Below are positions 37,601 to 46,787 of a DNA stretch of 64,000 bases, in pieces. Position 1 is the first letter of the stretch; each line of letters starts with the position of its first letter. The notes beneath the pieces were generated by a model. That model was not told the origin of the DNA, did no database searches, and saw only the letters and a program-made list of their open reading frames with translations. The position numbers and the translations under genes were made by a program. The DNA comes from CBDCYS01 sp965224215 (GTDB lineage Bacteria; Acidobacteriota; Terriglobia; Bryobacterales; UBA6623). The stretch covers positions 124,001 to 188,000 of the forward strand of contig CBDCYS010000051.1 of assembly GCA_965224215.1 (NCBI GenBank), given 5' to 3'.

Positions 37601-38716
37601 CTAGGCTTCCGTGCTCGCCGCCTTCGCCGACAGTGTTTCGATTCTCTCAGCCAGCCTTTGCGCAACTCCGGCAACGCCGTTCTGGAAGGCCGGTTTGCCT
37701 TCCATCCCGGCCGCAACCGGCGATGACAGTATCTCGTTCATCCGTTCCAGCAACACATGGCTATCGATCTCCGCCGCTTGCATCGTGATGTTCGTGTCAA
37801 GGCGCGAGGTTCGGAAATCGTCCATGCGATTGAGCCCATGAGAAAGTGTGATCGAAGGGATTCCTAAAGCCGCCAGCTCGAGAACGATATTGCGGTTCCC
37901 CTTCGTGATGGCAAGATCGCTTGCCACCATCAAGCGGTCGAATGGCTCGTCCTCCGCATTGACGATGACATCTCTAACCATGACATCCGCGCGATCTTTC
38001 GTGCGCTTGGCCAGCATTTCACAGTCCTCGCCCGCAAGCCAAACTAAGCGCTTGTTGGGATGTTCGATCGAATCGAACGCCGGCATCAACAGATCGAAAA
38101 TCGGCGCGACCTTCTCAATGCGCCGCCCGGGATGGACGAACACCGAGATCACGAGCGCATCGTGCGGTAAGTCTAGCTCTTCGCGGGCACGGTCCCGGTC
38201 GTGCCGTGTATAGGTGAACCGGCGCAAAGCCGGGCCCAGGTATCGAACCTTGCCTTTCAAGTAGGCCGGCTCGTCGTAAACTCCGGGCTCGTCAATAAAG
38301 AGAACTTCGTCTGCATAGTGAAGACACTGCATGGTGAGCTTTTCGGGTTCGGCGAACCAGTCGGTAATAAACAATAGAGGCGTACCGAAAATCCTGGCCG
38401 CGGGCGGCACTCCGAACTCTTCATGAGCCACGATTAATCGTGGCTGCAACCATCCGATCAAGTGCCCGGCGCGGACCAGAGTCTCCAGCACCGAATTGCG
38501 TTCGGGAAGATCCAGGTCGATGACACTGTGCCCAAATTCGGTAAAAGTCGCGGCGCCTGTTCCGTAGGAAACGAAGCGAATATCGACGTCTTCGCGAAGC
38601 CGCAGCAGCTCAGCCGCAATGTCCATGTCAGGGATGGCGTGTCCCCGGCCACGGCCGCGAGAGAAGAAGAGTATTCCGCGCCGGGCCGGGTCAAACTGGA
38701 GATCCACTTCACTCAT
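37601..38716 (-). CDS. MurG/GT28-like GT-B glycosyltransferase
   Basis: 371 residues. GILFFSRGRGRGHAIPDMDI is the glycine-rich acceptor loop of the GT-B, MurG-like group. The C-terminal domain has VMVRDVIVNAEDEPFDRLMV, SDLAITKGNRNIVLELAALG and IPSITLSHGLNRMDDFRTSR, the donor-binding part. It probably acts on a lipid-linked or secondary-metabolite acceptor. The pair with the GT8-like gene downstream (57 bp gap) suggests an operon. Confidence 0.8.
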   Translation of the reverse strand: MSEVDLQFDPARRGILFFSRGRGRGHAIPDMDIAAELLRLREDVDIRFVSYGTGAATFTEFGHSVIDLDLPERNSVLETLVRAGHLIGWLQPRLIVAHEEFGVPPAARIFGTPLLFITDWFAEPEKLTMQCLHYADEVLFIDEPGVYDEPAYLKGKVRYLGPALRRFTYTRHDRDRAREELDLPHDALVISVFVHPGRRIEKVAPIFDLLMPAFDSIEHPNKRLVWLAGEDCEMLAKRTKDRADVMVRDVIVNAEDEPFDRLMVASDLAITKGNRNIVLELAALGIPSITLSHGLNRMDDFRTSRLDTNITMQAAEIDSHVLLERMNEILSSPVAAGMEGKPAFQNGVAGVAQRLAERIETLSAKAASTEA

Positions 38717-39065
38717 GCGGCATTGATTGAGGGCGCAAACAAACCAAGCCTAGCACGCTCTGCCTGGGTCTGATCCCGCTCTTTGAAAAAGCGCGGGAGG
38801 CAGCCGGCGCCAGTTGGAGTGAGCGCCTCGCGTGAGAAAGGTTAAGCGGGTCTTAGCCGCCAACGCCCACTTGATAAGCGCGAACCAGATCAAACCGCCT
38901 CCATATTCCGGTGATCATCTCCAGGAGGCCCCAGCCTCCGTCGTTCGCCTCCAATACAGGATGTACCCGATGGCGACAGCGGGCGACACCCACCATCGCG
39001 AAACCGAACAAGAGCATCTCGAGCACGGAACGTTCGTTGCTTAGCCGCAAGAGGGGCAATCCGTT
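38717..39065. other. Intergenic gap, no supported gene
   Basis: Between the GT28-like gene and the end of the GMC oxidoreductase. A minus-strand frame near 38860-39000 would encode hydrophobic stretches (IGYILYW, LIWFALIKWALAAKTRL) but is broken by a stop; it may be the remnant of a small membrane protein. Confidence 0.35.
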
Positions 39066-40622
39066 TCACGGGCTGGAGGCTGGGAGCTCGGCAACCAGAT
39101 GGTCGGCTGCCCGTTCGGCCAGGGCCGTTACGGTGTAGGTGGGATTGACGCCTCCCGAGGTGGGCATCAGCCCGGGTCCTGCTATGTAGAGATTCTCGAT
39201 GTCGTGCGCTCTCCCGTAGGAATCAACGACCGATGTCGCAGGATCGGTCCCCATGATCGTCCCGCCCATTATGTGCATCGAGCCAGTTGGGAGGCTCCAG
39301 ACGTCAACTGCGCCGGCGTCGCGTATTACGGCCAAACCTTGTTCCCTGGCAGCGTCGGCGAGGGCTGCCGAGTCCTTGTGAGGAGAATGGCTCATGTGCG
39401 CTAACGGTAGGCCTCGACTGTCCGTTTTGTCGCTGAGGGCAACCGCATTTTCACGGACCGGCAAGTCTTCTACCGCGGCCGTCATCGTTCCGAAACCGCG
39501 GGCTGCACGCTGCATGAATTGGTGCAAGGCATCTCCATAGATATCAGGACGAGCCATGGCGTGGCCCAGCAGGTCGTTCGGCTTGGTGGCTTAAGCGATC
39601 ATCCATTGGTAGGATCCGAAGCCGCGTTCTCGTGCGTTCTTCTCGTCGTACTCTTCCTGGCTGAGCAGTAAGCCTCCGGTCGTGCCCAGGTAGGGGCTGG
39701 TTTCCTCATCGAACAACCCGACTATCGTGACTGCAAGGTGCGTCGTAATATATCTGCCCAGCAAGCCGGATGAGTTCGCCAGACCGCCTGGCGCTGAGTT
39801 CAGCAACAGGCGCGGGTTCTGGACGGTATTGGCCGCAAGGATGACGAGGTCGGCTTCGATTAGCTCTGACTTCCCGTCCTTGCCGAGGACCATCACGCCG
39901 GTCACGCGGTCGCCCGAGGCGTTTGTGACCAGGCGGGAAACTTCGCTTTTCGTACGAACCTCAGCGCCGGTTTGCAAAGCCAGCTTCATGTGCGTGACCA
40001 GGGGATTAGCGAGCGCGCCGATTGGGCAGCCCGCGTCGCACCAGCCGTCCCAGATACAGGGAGCACGGCCTTTATATGGTTCGGTGTTGATGGCCTGCGG
40101 CAGAGGAGCGGTCCTGAGGTCCTGTTTCTCGAAACCGCGCGCCAAGACTTCGGCCTGTTTGAAGCGTGGGACCGGCTTCATCGGATAGGGCTCGCCGGGG
40201 GGGCGCCAAACCTCGGCTTCGGCGTCACCAGCGATGCCGACTTCCCGCTGGGCGAAGTCGTGCCAGGGGCGCAGGTCTTCGTAAGAAATTGGCCAATCCA
40301 AGCCGCGATCGTAACGGGTGCGAGTGTCGAAATCCTCTGCGTGTAACCGGGGCCAGACGGCGTAGTGGTGCAGAGCTGCTCCGCCCAGGCCTGATCCCGT
40401 GCCGAAGTTGTTGTTGACGGGCAAGGATCCATCGCTCAGCACGGGCGCTCCCCGCCACTTGATTCGGCGGGACCAAATCTCTGAGCTGATGAGGTCGTCG
40501 AGTTTCCATTCGGGTCCGGCTTCGAGTACGAGGACCTGTTTGCCGGCCGCGGAAAGTCTGGCGGCGAATACGCTGCCCGCGGCACCGGCGCCAATGACGA
40601 GGACTTCGACTTTTTCCGCCAT
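39066..40622 (-). pseudogene. GMC-type oxidoreductase (gluconate-dehydrogenase-like large subunit), in-frame stop
   Basis: From the ATG at 40622, VEVLVIGAGAAGSVFAARLS is the FAD Rossmann motif. Then come NNNFGTGSGLGGAALHHYAV and CIWDGWCDAGCPIGALANPL. At SYQWMIA a TAA (39591-39593) interrupts, and the same frame continues ATKPNDLLGHAMARPDIYG to HIMGGTIMGTDPATSVVDSY and GGVNPTYTVTALAERAADHL (FAD-binding C-terminus), ending at 39066. A CAA-to-TAA change explains it. The family oxidises sugars or alcohols outside the cytoplasm and works with the small subunit encoded 2 bp upstream. Confidence 0.88.
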
Positions 40623-40624
40623 GG

Positions 40625-41182
40625 TTACCAGTTCTCCGGAGGAGTGATGTGAGGCAGGTAGGGCATGCCCAGCTTCTCGAATCCCTTGACGGTTCCGTAG
40701 ACGACGTCGACGGCATCCGAGCGCACTGCCAGGTAGAAGAGAGGTGCCGGCGGGCCATCCCAACCCTCCACATCCCCTTTCCACAACGAATCGATCAAGC
40801 TATTGCGAGCGTCGCCGCCGAGTTTCCCGAAGCTGGCGCCGTGAAGACGCTCTGCCGCTGCGTCCAGGGCTCGCAAGCCTTGCTGATCAAAATCCGCTAG
40901 CGGGCCTGGCCAATCGAGATGGCGAATCAAGAGGAGGGCGTCGGCGGGGTCGCCAGCGAGCTGATGATCAACGAAATGCGTGATGCCGTTCAGGCCGGCC
41001 CCTGGCAGGAGCGCATCACCGAAGGCCTGCAGCGCGAGTACTTCATTGCGTTTGAGGACACTAAACCGGATTCGCCGGCTGCGCGCTTGAGCTGCGGTGA
41101 GCCAGACTTCTTTACCGTTCACAGTGAATAGGAGGGCACCGAGTCCGGTACCTTTCATGAACACTCGTCTGGGCAGTTTCAT
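40625..41182 (-). CDS. Gluconate 2-dehydrogenase subunit 3 family protein
   Basis: 185 residues with a Tat-like N-terminus (MKLPRRVFMKGTGLGALLF). The body LKRNEVLALQAFGDALLPGA, then FVDHQLAGD, is typical of the gamma/subunit-3 family that chaperones and co-exports the GMC subunit through Tat. Its TAA is 2 bp before the ATG of the GMC gene, a coupled pair. With the large subunit interrupted, this subunit may now have no partner. Confidence 0.88.
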   Translation of the reverse strand: MKLPRRVFMKGTGLGALLFTVNGKEVWLTAAQARSRRIRFSVLKRNEVLALQAFGDALLPGAGLNGITHFVDHQLAGDPADALLLIRHLDWPGPLADFDQQGLRALDAAAERLHGASFGKLGGDARNSLIDSLWKGDVEGWDGPPAPLFYLAVRSDAVDVVYGTVKGFEKLGMPYLPHITPPENW

Positions 41183-41339
41183 ATTGTAGATTTCCGAACT
41201 TTTTCCCAGTGGCTGTCAGTTGAGGGCATTGTTCCGTTCGACTGGACCAACTCCGAAACTGAAGGGATCAGCACCGTACCCAAGAAAATTGGCCGGGCTG
41301 TCCGCTTTTTCGCGTCCTATGACTTCCACTACCTGCCGC

Positions 41340-43010
41340 CTAAACTTCCAAGATCACCGGCAAAATCAGCGGACGGCTCGACGTCTTACGGTTGATATAC
41401 CGTTTCAGATCCCCGCGAATCTTCTCTTCCATCACGCCCCAATCGGTTTTCTCTTCTCCCGAAGAATTCTCGATCGTCCGAGTAACGACCCCGCTCGCAC
41501 CCTCCAGCAGTTCCGCTCCGTCGTCACCGGCGACGAAGCCGCGAGTGATGATTTCTGGAGCGCCTTCCAGTTTGCCGCTGTGCCGGTTCAGCGCCACGAT
41601 CGGCACGAGTATGCCGAACTCCGACAGGTGCCGACGGTCGCGTATGACAATTTCTTCGACGATCTCGTCTCCCGTTCCGGAATCAATTAGCACTCGCCCG
41701 ACCGGGACGGAATCCCGTCGGCGTGCGCCCTCGGAATCGACCTCTAGTACGTCGCCACTCTCCAGCAGAAAGGAGCTTTCGAGTTCTGAACCTAGCACGT
41801 CAGCTGCCAAGGAAAGATGCCGCGAGAGCTGGCGATATTCGCCGTGAACCGGAACGAAATGTTTCGGCCGCAGCAGATTCAGCACCAGCTTCAGCTCTTC
41901 CTGGCAGGAGTGGCCGGATACGTGAACCGGCGGATTCATCGCGCCATAGAGGACGTCCGCGCCGCGTCGCGCCAAGTGATCCACCATGCGGAAGATCGCC
42001 TTCTCGTTGCCCGGAATCTGGCGCGCGCTCAGGACGACCGTGTCGCCTGCTTCGATAACCGCATGCCTATGCTTGCCAACCGAGGCACGGGATAGCGCGG
42101 AGAGTGGTTCGCCCTGGCTGCCTGAGATGACGACGGTCCTTTGATCGCGGGGCAACTTCGCCAGGTCCGCCGGCCGGACCAGCAAGCCGTCGGGAATATT
42201 CAGCCGGTGCAGGTCATGGGCCAGCTCGCTGATCTCCGAGATGCTGCGTCCCACGAAGGCTACCTTGCGGCCGCCGCGAAGCGCCGCGTCAAGGATCTGC
42301 TGGATGCGATGGATCGCCGACGAGAAGCACGCGAAGTAGAGGCTGTTTTCCGCATGCGTGAAGATCTGCTCCAAACGAGGTCTCACCGCCCGTTCGGACA
42401 TCGTATAGCCTTCGCGGTCCGAGTTAGTCGAGTCCGCGAGCAGCAGCAAGATGCCCCGTTTGCCGTATTCGGCAAGCGTATGCAGGTCGAAGAGCGCTCC
42501 ATCGACCGGCGTGGGGTCAACCTTGAAATCGGCGGTATGCACGACAATGCCGACCGGAGTCTGAATCGCCAGCATGGCGCAATTCGGAACGCTATGCGTA
42601 ACGTTGATGAACTCGATTTCGAAGCAGCCGAGATTGATCTTGTCCTTCGGCTGAACTTGATGGATCGTCGGCGCTGTTTCGAGTTGGTGCTCCTTGATGC
42701 GCCGCTCCACCAATGCTGCGGTGAAGCTGGTCATGTAGAGCGGCATATCGAGCTGCGACAGAACGTAGGCCGTCGCGCCGATGTGGTCCTCATGGCCGTG
42801 AGTGAGGACCAAGCCGCGCACCTGGTCGCGGTTCTGAAGCAAGAAAGAAATGTCGGGGACGACGACGTCGACTCCCAGCAGTTCGGTCCCGGGGAACAAT
42901 GAGCCGGCGTCGATAACGATGATGTCGTCGCCGCAGCGAAGCGCCATCATATTCATGCCGAATTCGCCCAATCCACCGAGCGGAATGACTTGTAACTTGT
43001 GATCTGTCAG
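41340..43010 (-). CDS. rnj: Ribonuclease J, probable CTG start
   Basis: 556 residues if started at CTG 43010. The family-conserved opening KLQVIPLGGLGEFGMNMMAL lies upstream of the first ATG (42971), and the only start-like codon between it and the upstream stop is CTG, with AGAGG 7 nt before it. The metallo-beta-lactamase core shows LVLTHGHEDHIGA; the beta-CASP part has SGSQGEPLSALSRAS; near the C-terminus is VHVSGHSCQEELKLVLNLLR and HFVPVHGEYRQL. The enzyme is a 5'-3' exo/endoribonuclease central to mRNA turnover and rRNA maturation. Confidence 0.93.
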   Translation of the reverse strand: MTDHKLQVIPLGGLGEFGMNMMALRCGDDIIVIDAGSLFPGTELLGVDVVVPDISFLLQNRDQVRGLVLTHGHEDHIGATAYVLSQLDMPLYMTSFTAALVERRIKEHQLETAPTIHQVQPKDKINLGCFEIEFINVTHSVPNCAMLAIQTPVGIVVHTADFKVDPTPVDGALFDLHTLAEYGKRGILLLLADSTNSDREGYTMSERAVRPRLEQIFTHAENSLYFACFSSAIHRIQQILDAALRGGRKVAFVGRSISEISELAHDLHRLNIPDGLLVRPADLAKLPRDQRTVVISGSQGEPLSALSRASVGKHRHAVIEAGDTVVLSARQIPGNEKAIFRMVDHLARRGADVLYGAMNPPVHVSGHSCQEELKLVLNLLRPKHFVPVHGEYRQLSRHLSLAADVLGSELESSFLLESGDVLEVDSEGARRRDSVPVGRVLIDSGTGDEIVEEIVIRDRRHLSEFGILVPIVALNRHSGKLEGAPEIITRGFVAGDDGAELLEGASGVVTRTIENSSGEEKTDWGVMEEKIRGDLKRYINRKTSSRPLILPVILEV

Positions 43011-43124
43011 GGTAGAACCTCTTCAATCTAGGCTGATGCCGGCAATCTAGGCAGGTACCGGTGGCTGACGCCCACGGGGTGCTTCTGCGCCTCTCTCACC
43101 AGGTTATCAGGCCCGCCGCCTGAG

Positions 43125-43460
43125 CCACGTTTAAGTGGTTTGGTATTCCCTAGGCCGGTCCTTTTAGGGCCGGTTCACAAGCCTCCACCCAAACTCGTGC
43201 CTCAGCCCGTTTCAACGGGCTTCCAACCTCATCCGATCACCAAGGGAGCCCACCCAGCTAGTTGGGCCAAGCTCGACGTCGGAAGTAACGATGCCCACCA
43301 CGATGACCTCGGAGTTTTGGACCCATTCTCGCTGATCGCCCGACCTGAACCGCGGGTAAACTCTCGGCTCTTCGCCGTCGGCTTGAGACAGCAGCAGCAC
43401 TATCGCAAGGGCTGTGCTACGCTTGCATTTCTGAGCATTAGCGTGGACTTCCGTCCACGC
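43125..43460. repeat. Hairpin-rich gap with TTTA/TTCA-type loops
   Basis: Between RNase J and the methyltransferase: GCCAC-GTTTAA-GTGGT (43124-43139), GGCCGGTCC-TTTTA-GGGCCGG (43153-43173), AGCCCG-TTTCAA-CGGGCT (43204-43221) and GCGTGGAC-TTCC-GTCCACGC (43441-43460). The look is like the hairpins beside the IS200 tnpA at 16.6 kb. No gene is seen in 43011-43493. Confidence 0.65.
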
Positions 43461-43493
43461 CTCTGTCCGGCCGGTTGAGATCTCTGTAGATAG

Positions 43494-44357
43494 ATGAGTA
43501 CCCCGACCTTGTCGCCAAGCTCGTACGACGCGGAAGCCTTCTACGAAGACTACGTTCAGCATCATGTCCCGTATCACCGCAATCCGGCGGGACTCAAGGG
43601 CTGGATCCTGCGTTTTCTGCCCTACTGGTCCTGGCGAGAATGGCGGTTTTGGAATCGTTACGTCCCACGCCAGGGTCTGCTTCTCGGCCTGGGCAGCGCG
43701 CGGGGCCGCGAGGTTTTCGCCGCGCGTCCGGGAGCTTCCATCGGGTTGGATATTGCGCCGACCGCGCTACAAGATTGCGCGCGCCACTATCAGTTGGCAA
43801 TGCGCGCGAATCTGTTTCCCATCCCGTTGCGAGATCAAAGCGTCGACTGCGTCGTGACGTCCCATGTCCTGGGCCACGTCGCGGCCGGTGAGAAAGACCG
43901 CCTCCTGTCGGAGATTGCTCGAGTGCTCAAGCCGGGCGGCAAAACCATCCACCTGGTCGAGACAGATAGCACCCACCCGCTGGTCACATTTGCGAAGCAG
44001 CACCCGGGTCTTTACGAGCGATACTTCGTAGAACCCGATGGCCATATTGGACTCGATATGCCGTCGGTTGTTCTCGATCGCTTCCGGCATCATGGGCTGC
44101 GGGTCGTTCGCTGCTACAAAATGGATGCTGGCGTCTTTCATCCACGGTTGATGCTCAAACATTTTGACAACGAGTTCCGGAGCCACTCAGCGAAGGTCGA
44201 TCGCATGGTACGGCTGAGCGCCTGGATTATGGATCACTCGCCGGTGCTGGCGTTGGCCGAAGTCCTGCTCGGTATCCACTATTATTCGATCGGTCAGTGG
44301 ATCTGCCCGCTGGAGCGTGCGCAGTTTCTGGCGGTGGTCCTCGAGAAACCAGCTTGA
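43494..44357 (+). CDS. Class I SAM-dependent methyltransferase
   Basis: 287 residues. QGLLLGLGSARGREVFAARP is motif I, binding S-adenosylmethionine; IGLDIAPTALQDCARHY is motif II; QSVDCVVTSHVLGHVAAGEK and VLKPGGKTIHLVETD are motifs III-IV of the Methyltransf_11 group. The target is not deducible. The start ATG follows GTAGATAG. The stop TGA lies in a 21-bp unit that is tandemly duplicated. The next gene, a GT4 glycosyltransferase, starts 108 bp on. Confidence 0.88.
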   Translation: MSTPTLSPSSYDAEAFYEDYVQHHVPYHRNPAGLKGWILRFLPYWSWREWRFWNRYVPRQGLLLGLGSARGREVFAARPGASIGLDIAPTALQDCARHYQLAMRANLFPIPLRDQSVDCVVTSHVLGHVAAGEKDRLLSEIARVLKPGGKTIHLVETDSTHPLVTFAKQHPGLYERYFVEPDGHIGLDMPSVVLDRFRHHGLRVVRCYKMDAGVFHPRLMLKHFDNEFRSHSAKVDRMVRLSAWIMDHSPVLALAEVLLGIHYYSIGQWICPLERAQFLAVVLEKPA

Positions 44358-44390
44358 AGGCAGACTTGGCCAGCTTGAAGGCAGACTTGG
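44349..44390. repeat. 21-bp direct tandem duplication at a stop codon
   Basis: CCAGCTTGAAGGCAGACTTG+G occurs twice, at 44349-44369 and 44370-44390. The methyltransferase stop TGA lies in the first copy, so the protein is unchanged. Recent slippage. Confidence 0.9.
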
Positions 44391-44465
44391 TTTGATACTG
44401 CAACAACAGATACCGCAGCAACGGACGCCGCAACAACATAGGCCGGAACAAAGGGATGCCGCCCG

Positions 44466-45620
44466 GTGAAGCTAGCGATCATCGGCCGCCGATTGTGCGA
44501 ACCTCTCACCGGTGTCGGCCGCTACCTGGAATACCTGCTGCGGCACTGGGAAAACGACTCGCGTTTCTCTCGCATTGTCGTCTTTACCCCGTCCGAGCCC
44601 AATCTTCGAAAAGACGAATTCGGCCCGTCGATCGAGTTTCGGGTCATCCCGAGCCGCTTGCCGCCTTTGCTTTGGGAGAACCTAGTTTTACCTTCAAAGG
44701 TCTTACATTCAAGCGTCTTACCTCCAAAGACGAGCGGCTTCGGTCTAATCTTCGCGCCCTACACCTTGCCGTGGAGCCTGGCTGAACGGGGGGCCGTTGC
44801 AAACCTCGGCATCTATGAATCCCGACCCGATGACTTTTCACTTTCGGCCCGGTTAAGGTCGACGCCGTTCTTTCACCACAGTTGCCGCAATGCCCGGCTG
44901 GTGTTGGCGAACTCCGCATCGACACGTGACGATCTGGTTCGGTTCTACGGGACGGATCCCTCAAAGATTCGGGTCGTCTATCCAGGAGTGGACCCCGAGT
45001 TTCGACCGGCTGACAATGGAATTGCCAGGGAAGTTCCCCAGGCGAAGGGAGCCGAATCTTCGATTCCCGCCGAGCCGTACTTTTTGTTCGTCGGAAAGCT
45101 TTCACGGCGACGAAACTTGCCGCTGTTGCTGGAAGCGTTTCGACAGTTGAAAGAGCGCACGAAGTTGCCACACCGGCTCGTGATCATCGGACCCGATACG
45201 TCCGGTGTGAATGTGATCGATCGTGCTGCCGCCCTGTCCGTCGGCGGTTCAGTTGACTACCGGAAGTATGCCGATAAGGCGGAGTTGATCGAGCTATACA
45301 GGGCCGCCACTTCGTTCGTTTTGCCTACGCTTCACGAAGGTTTCTCATTCACGACGTTAGAGGCGATGGCCTGCGGAGCGCCGGTGATTGTGTTTGATCA
45401 CCAAGCGCTGGAGGGCGGGGTTCGGCAGGCTGCCTTCTTGGTGGCGGAAGCGACGGCGTCCGGGTTAGCGGAAGCTTTGGAGACAGTGGCGGAAAGTGCG
45501 TCCGTGCGATCGAAGCTGCGGCAAGCAGGGCTTGACTGCGCCGCTGGTTTTAGCTGGCGAAAGACGGCAGACGAGACCGCCGCAGCGCTGTTATCCTGTC
45601 AGAGCCCAGAACGCAAGTGA
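44466..45620 (+). CDS. GT4-family (GT-B) glycosyltransferase
   Basis: 384 residues from GTG 44466. KLAIIGRRLCEPLTGVGRYL is the glycine-rich N-terminal motif. The donor domain has YFLFVGKLSRRRNLPLLLEA, then LPTLHEGFSFTTLEAMACGA, the EX7E motif (Glu near residue 295 and eight further on). Retaining GT4 enzymes use nucleotide sugars, often for surface glycans. A locally repetitive stretch (TTACCTTCAAAGGTC, then TTACCTCCAAAGACG at about 44688-44734) lies within the gene without shifting it. Confidence 0.92.
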   Translation: MKLAIIGRRLCEPLTGVGRYLEYLLRHWENDSRFSRIVVFTPSEPNLRKDEFGPSIEFRVIPSRLPPLLWENLVLPSKVLHSSVLPPKTSGFGLIFAPYTLPWSLAERGAVANLGIYESRPDDFSLSARLRSTPFFHHSCRNARLVLANSASTRDDLVRFYGTDPSKIRVVYPGVDPEFRPADNGIAREVPQAKGAESSIPAEPYFLFVGKLSRRRNLPLLLEAFRQLKERTKLPHRLVIIGPDTSGVNVIDRAAALSVGGSVDYRKYADKAELIELYRAATSFVLPTLHEGFSFTTLEAMACGAPVIVFDHQALEGGVRQAAFLVAEATASGLAEALETVAESASVRSKLRQAGLDCAAGFSWRKTADETAAALLSCQSPERK

Positions 45621-45865
45621 CGGGCCAGCGAACCGAGCACGAGCCCGCGAACCGAGCAAGGCTCGCCCGAGCAAGGCTCGCGACTCGAGCAAGGCCAGCG
45701 ACAGCAATAAACTCAGCAACGTTAGCAAGCGATCTACTCAGCCCGCGGGCGAGGACCCCGCTCCATTCCGCGACGGCGCTGGCTGCGCCCGCTTGGGACC
45801 CGCGCGCTCGCTTGGGGACCCGCGCGCGCCCGCTGGCCCGTCACTTGCGTTCCGGGCTCTGACAG
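45596..45865. repeat. 35-bp inverted repeat straddling the end of the GT4 gene
   Basis: Arms 45596-45630 and 45831-45865 are complementary at 34 of 35 positions (CTGTCAGAGCCC to CGCTGGCCCG). The left arm includes the GT4 stop codon. The 200-bp centre has direct repeats (CGAGCAAGGCTCGC twice, GGGACCCGCGCGC twice). Together with GGGCTCTGACA repeats at about 45853 and 45872 this gap is a small repeat element. No gene is supported in 45621-45965. Confidence 0.85.
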
Positions 45866-45965
45866 CGCGTCTGGGCTCTGACACTTCCATTCCCGTCTCT
45901 GATAGGGGTGTACAATTGAAAGCTCTACCTTTCCAATCTCGCGACCAGCCACAAAGGAATCATCA

Positions 45966-46691
45966 GTGAACATTCCGCAATTATCCGACGCCGATCTTGA
46001 TCTGCTCCGCAAGAACGATTCTCCGACGATCTGCAACGTGATCGAGGTCTTCAATAATCGCTCCCAAACCGCGGGCTATATGGACGGCCGCATCCGCGCC
46101 TGCTTCCCGGAAATGCCCCCAATGGTCGGGTACGCCGCGACCGCGACCTTCCGTTCCGCGGCTCCGCCCCGGGGCGGTAACATCTATGCGTCGCTAGACG
46201 CCCAGGTCAAGCAATTCGCCGAATTACCGCAACCGGTAGTCGTTGTCTTTCAAGACCTCGACGACCCGCCCGTCGCCGCTACGTTTGGCGAAGTGATGAC
46301 CTCCTGCTACAAAGGATTCGGCGCCGCCGGGATGATCACCAGCGGCGCGGCCCGCGATATCGACCAGGTGCGTGCGATCGGATTCCCGTGCTTCGCCGAC
46401 GGTATCATTTGCTCGCACGGCTACCCGCACTTCGTCGACCTCAATGTGACGGTCAATGTTGGAGGAATCACGATTCACCCTGGTGATCTGATCCACGGCG
46501 ACTGCAACGGAGTCACGACGATTCCGCACGAAATTGCCTCGGCCGTAGCTCGCTCCTGTGAAGCATTCGCCGCCGCCGAGCAGGTCGTGATCGACTACGT
46601 TAGATCGGGTAGCCCGACCCCAGAGGGCCTGGGCGAAGCACGCAAACAATGCGGTGCCATGATCAAGGCCATTGGCGAACAGGTGCAATAA
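45966..46691 (+). CDS. RraA-like / 4-hydroxy-4-methyl-2-oxoglutarate aldolase family protein
   Basis: 241 residues from GTG 45966, with AAAGGAA upstream and TACAAT at 45911-45916 as a possible -10 box. MPPMVGYAATATFRSA and GAAGMITSGAARDIDQVRAI (with the conserved Arg-Asp pair) plus GDLIHGDCNGVTTIPHEIAS are RraA-family signatures. Members are class II aldolases for 4-hydroxy-4-methyl-2-oxoglutarate, or ribonuclease E regulators; in this context an aldolase is more likely. The MBL-fold hydrolase gene follows on the same strand. Confidence 0.87.
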   Translation: MNIPQLSDADLDLLRKNDSPTICNVIEVFNNRSQTAGYMDGRIRACFPEMPPMVGYAATATFRSAAPPRGGNIYASLDAQVKQFAELPQPVVVVFQDLDDPPVAATFGEVMTSCYKGFGAAGMITSGAARDIDQVRAIGFPCFADGIICSHGYPHFVDLNVTVNVGGITIHPGDLIHGDCNGVTTIPHEIASAVARSCEAFAAAEQVVIDYVRSGSPTPEGLGEARKQCGAMIKAIGEQVQ

Positions 46692-46787
46692 CCCGGAGCC
46701 GCGCGCGTCAGCAAGCGGTAGCTATGAATGGATCAATCAATAGCTAGAGCGGCATCTATCCAAAGCAACAACCCGCGGGAGTCGGCC

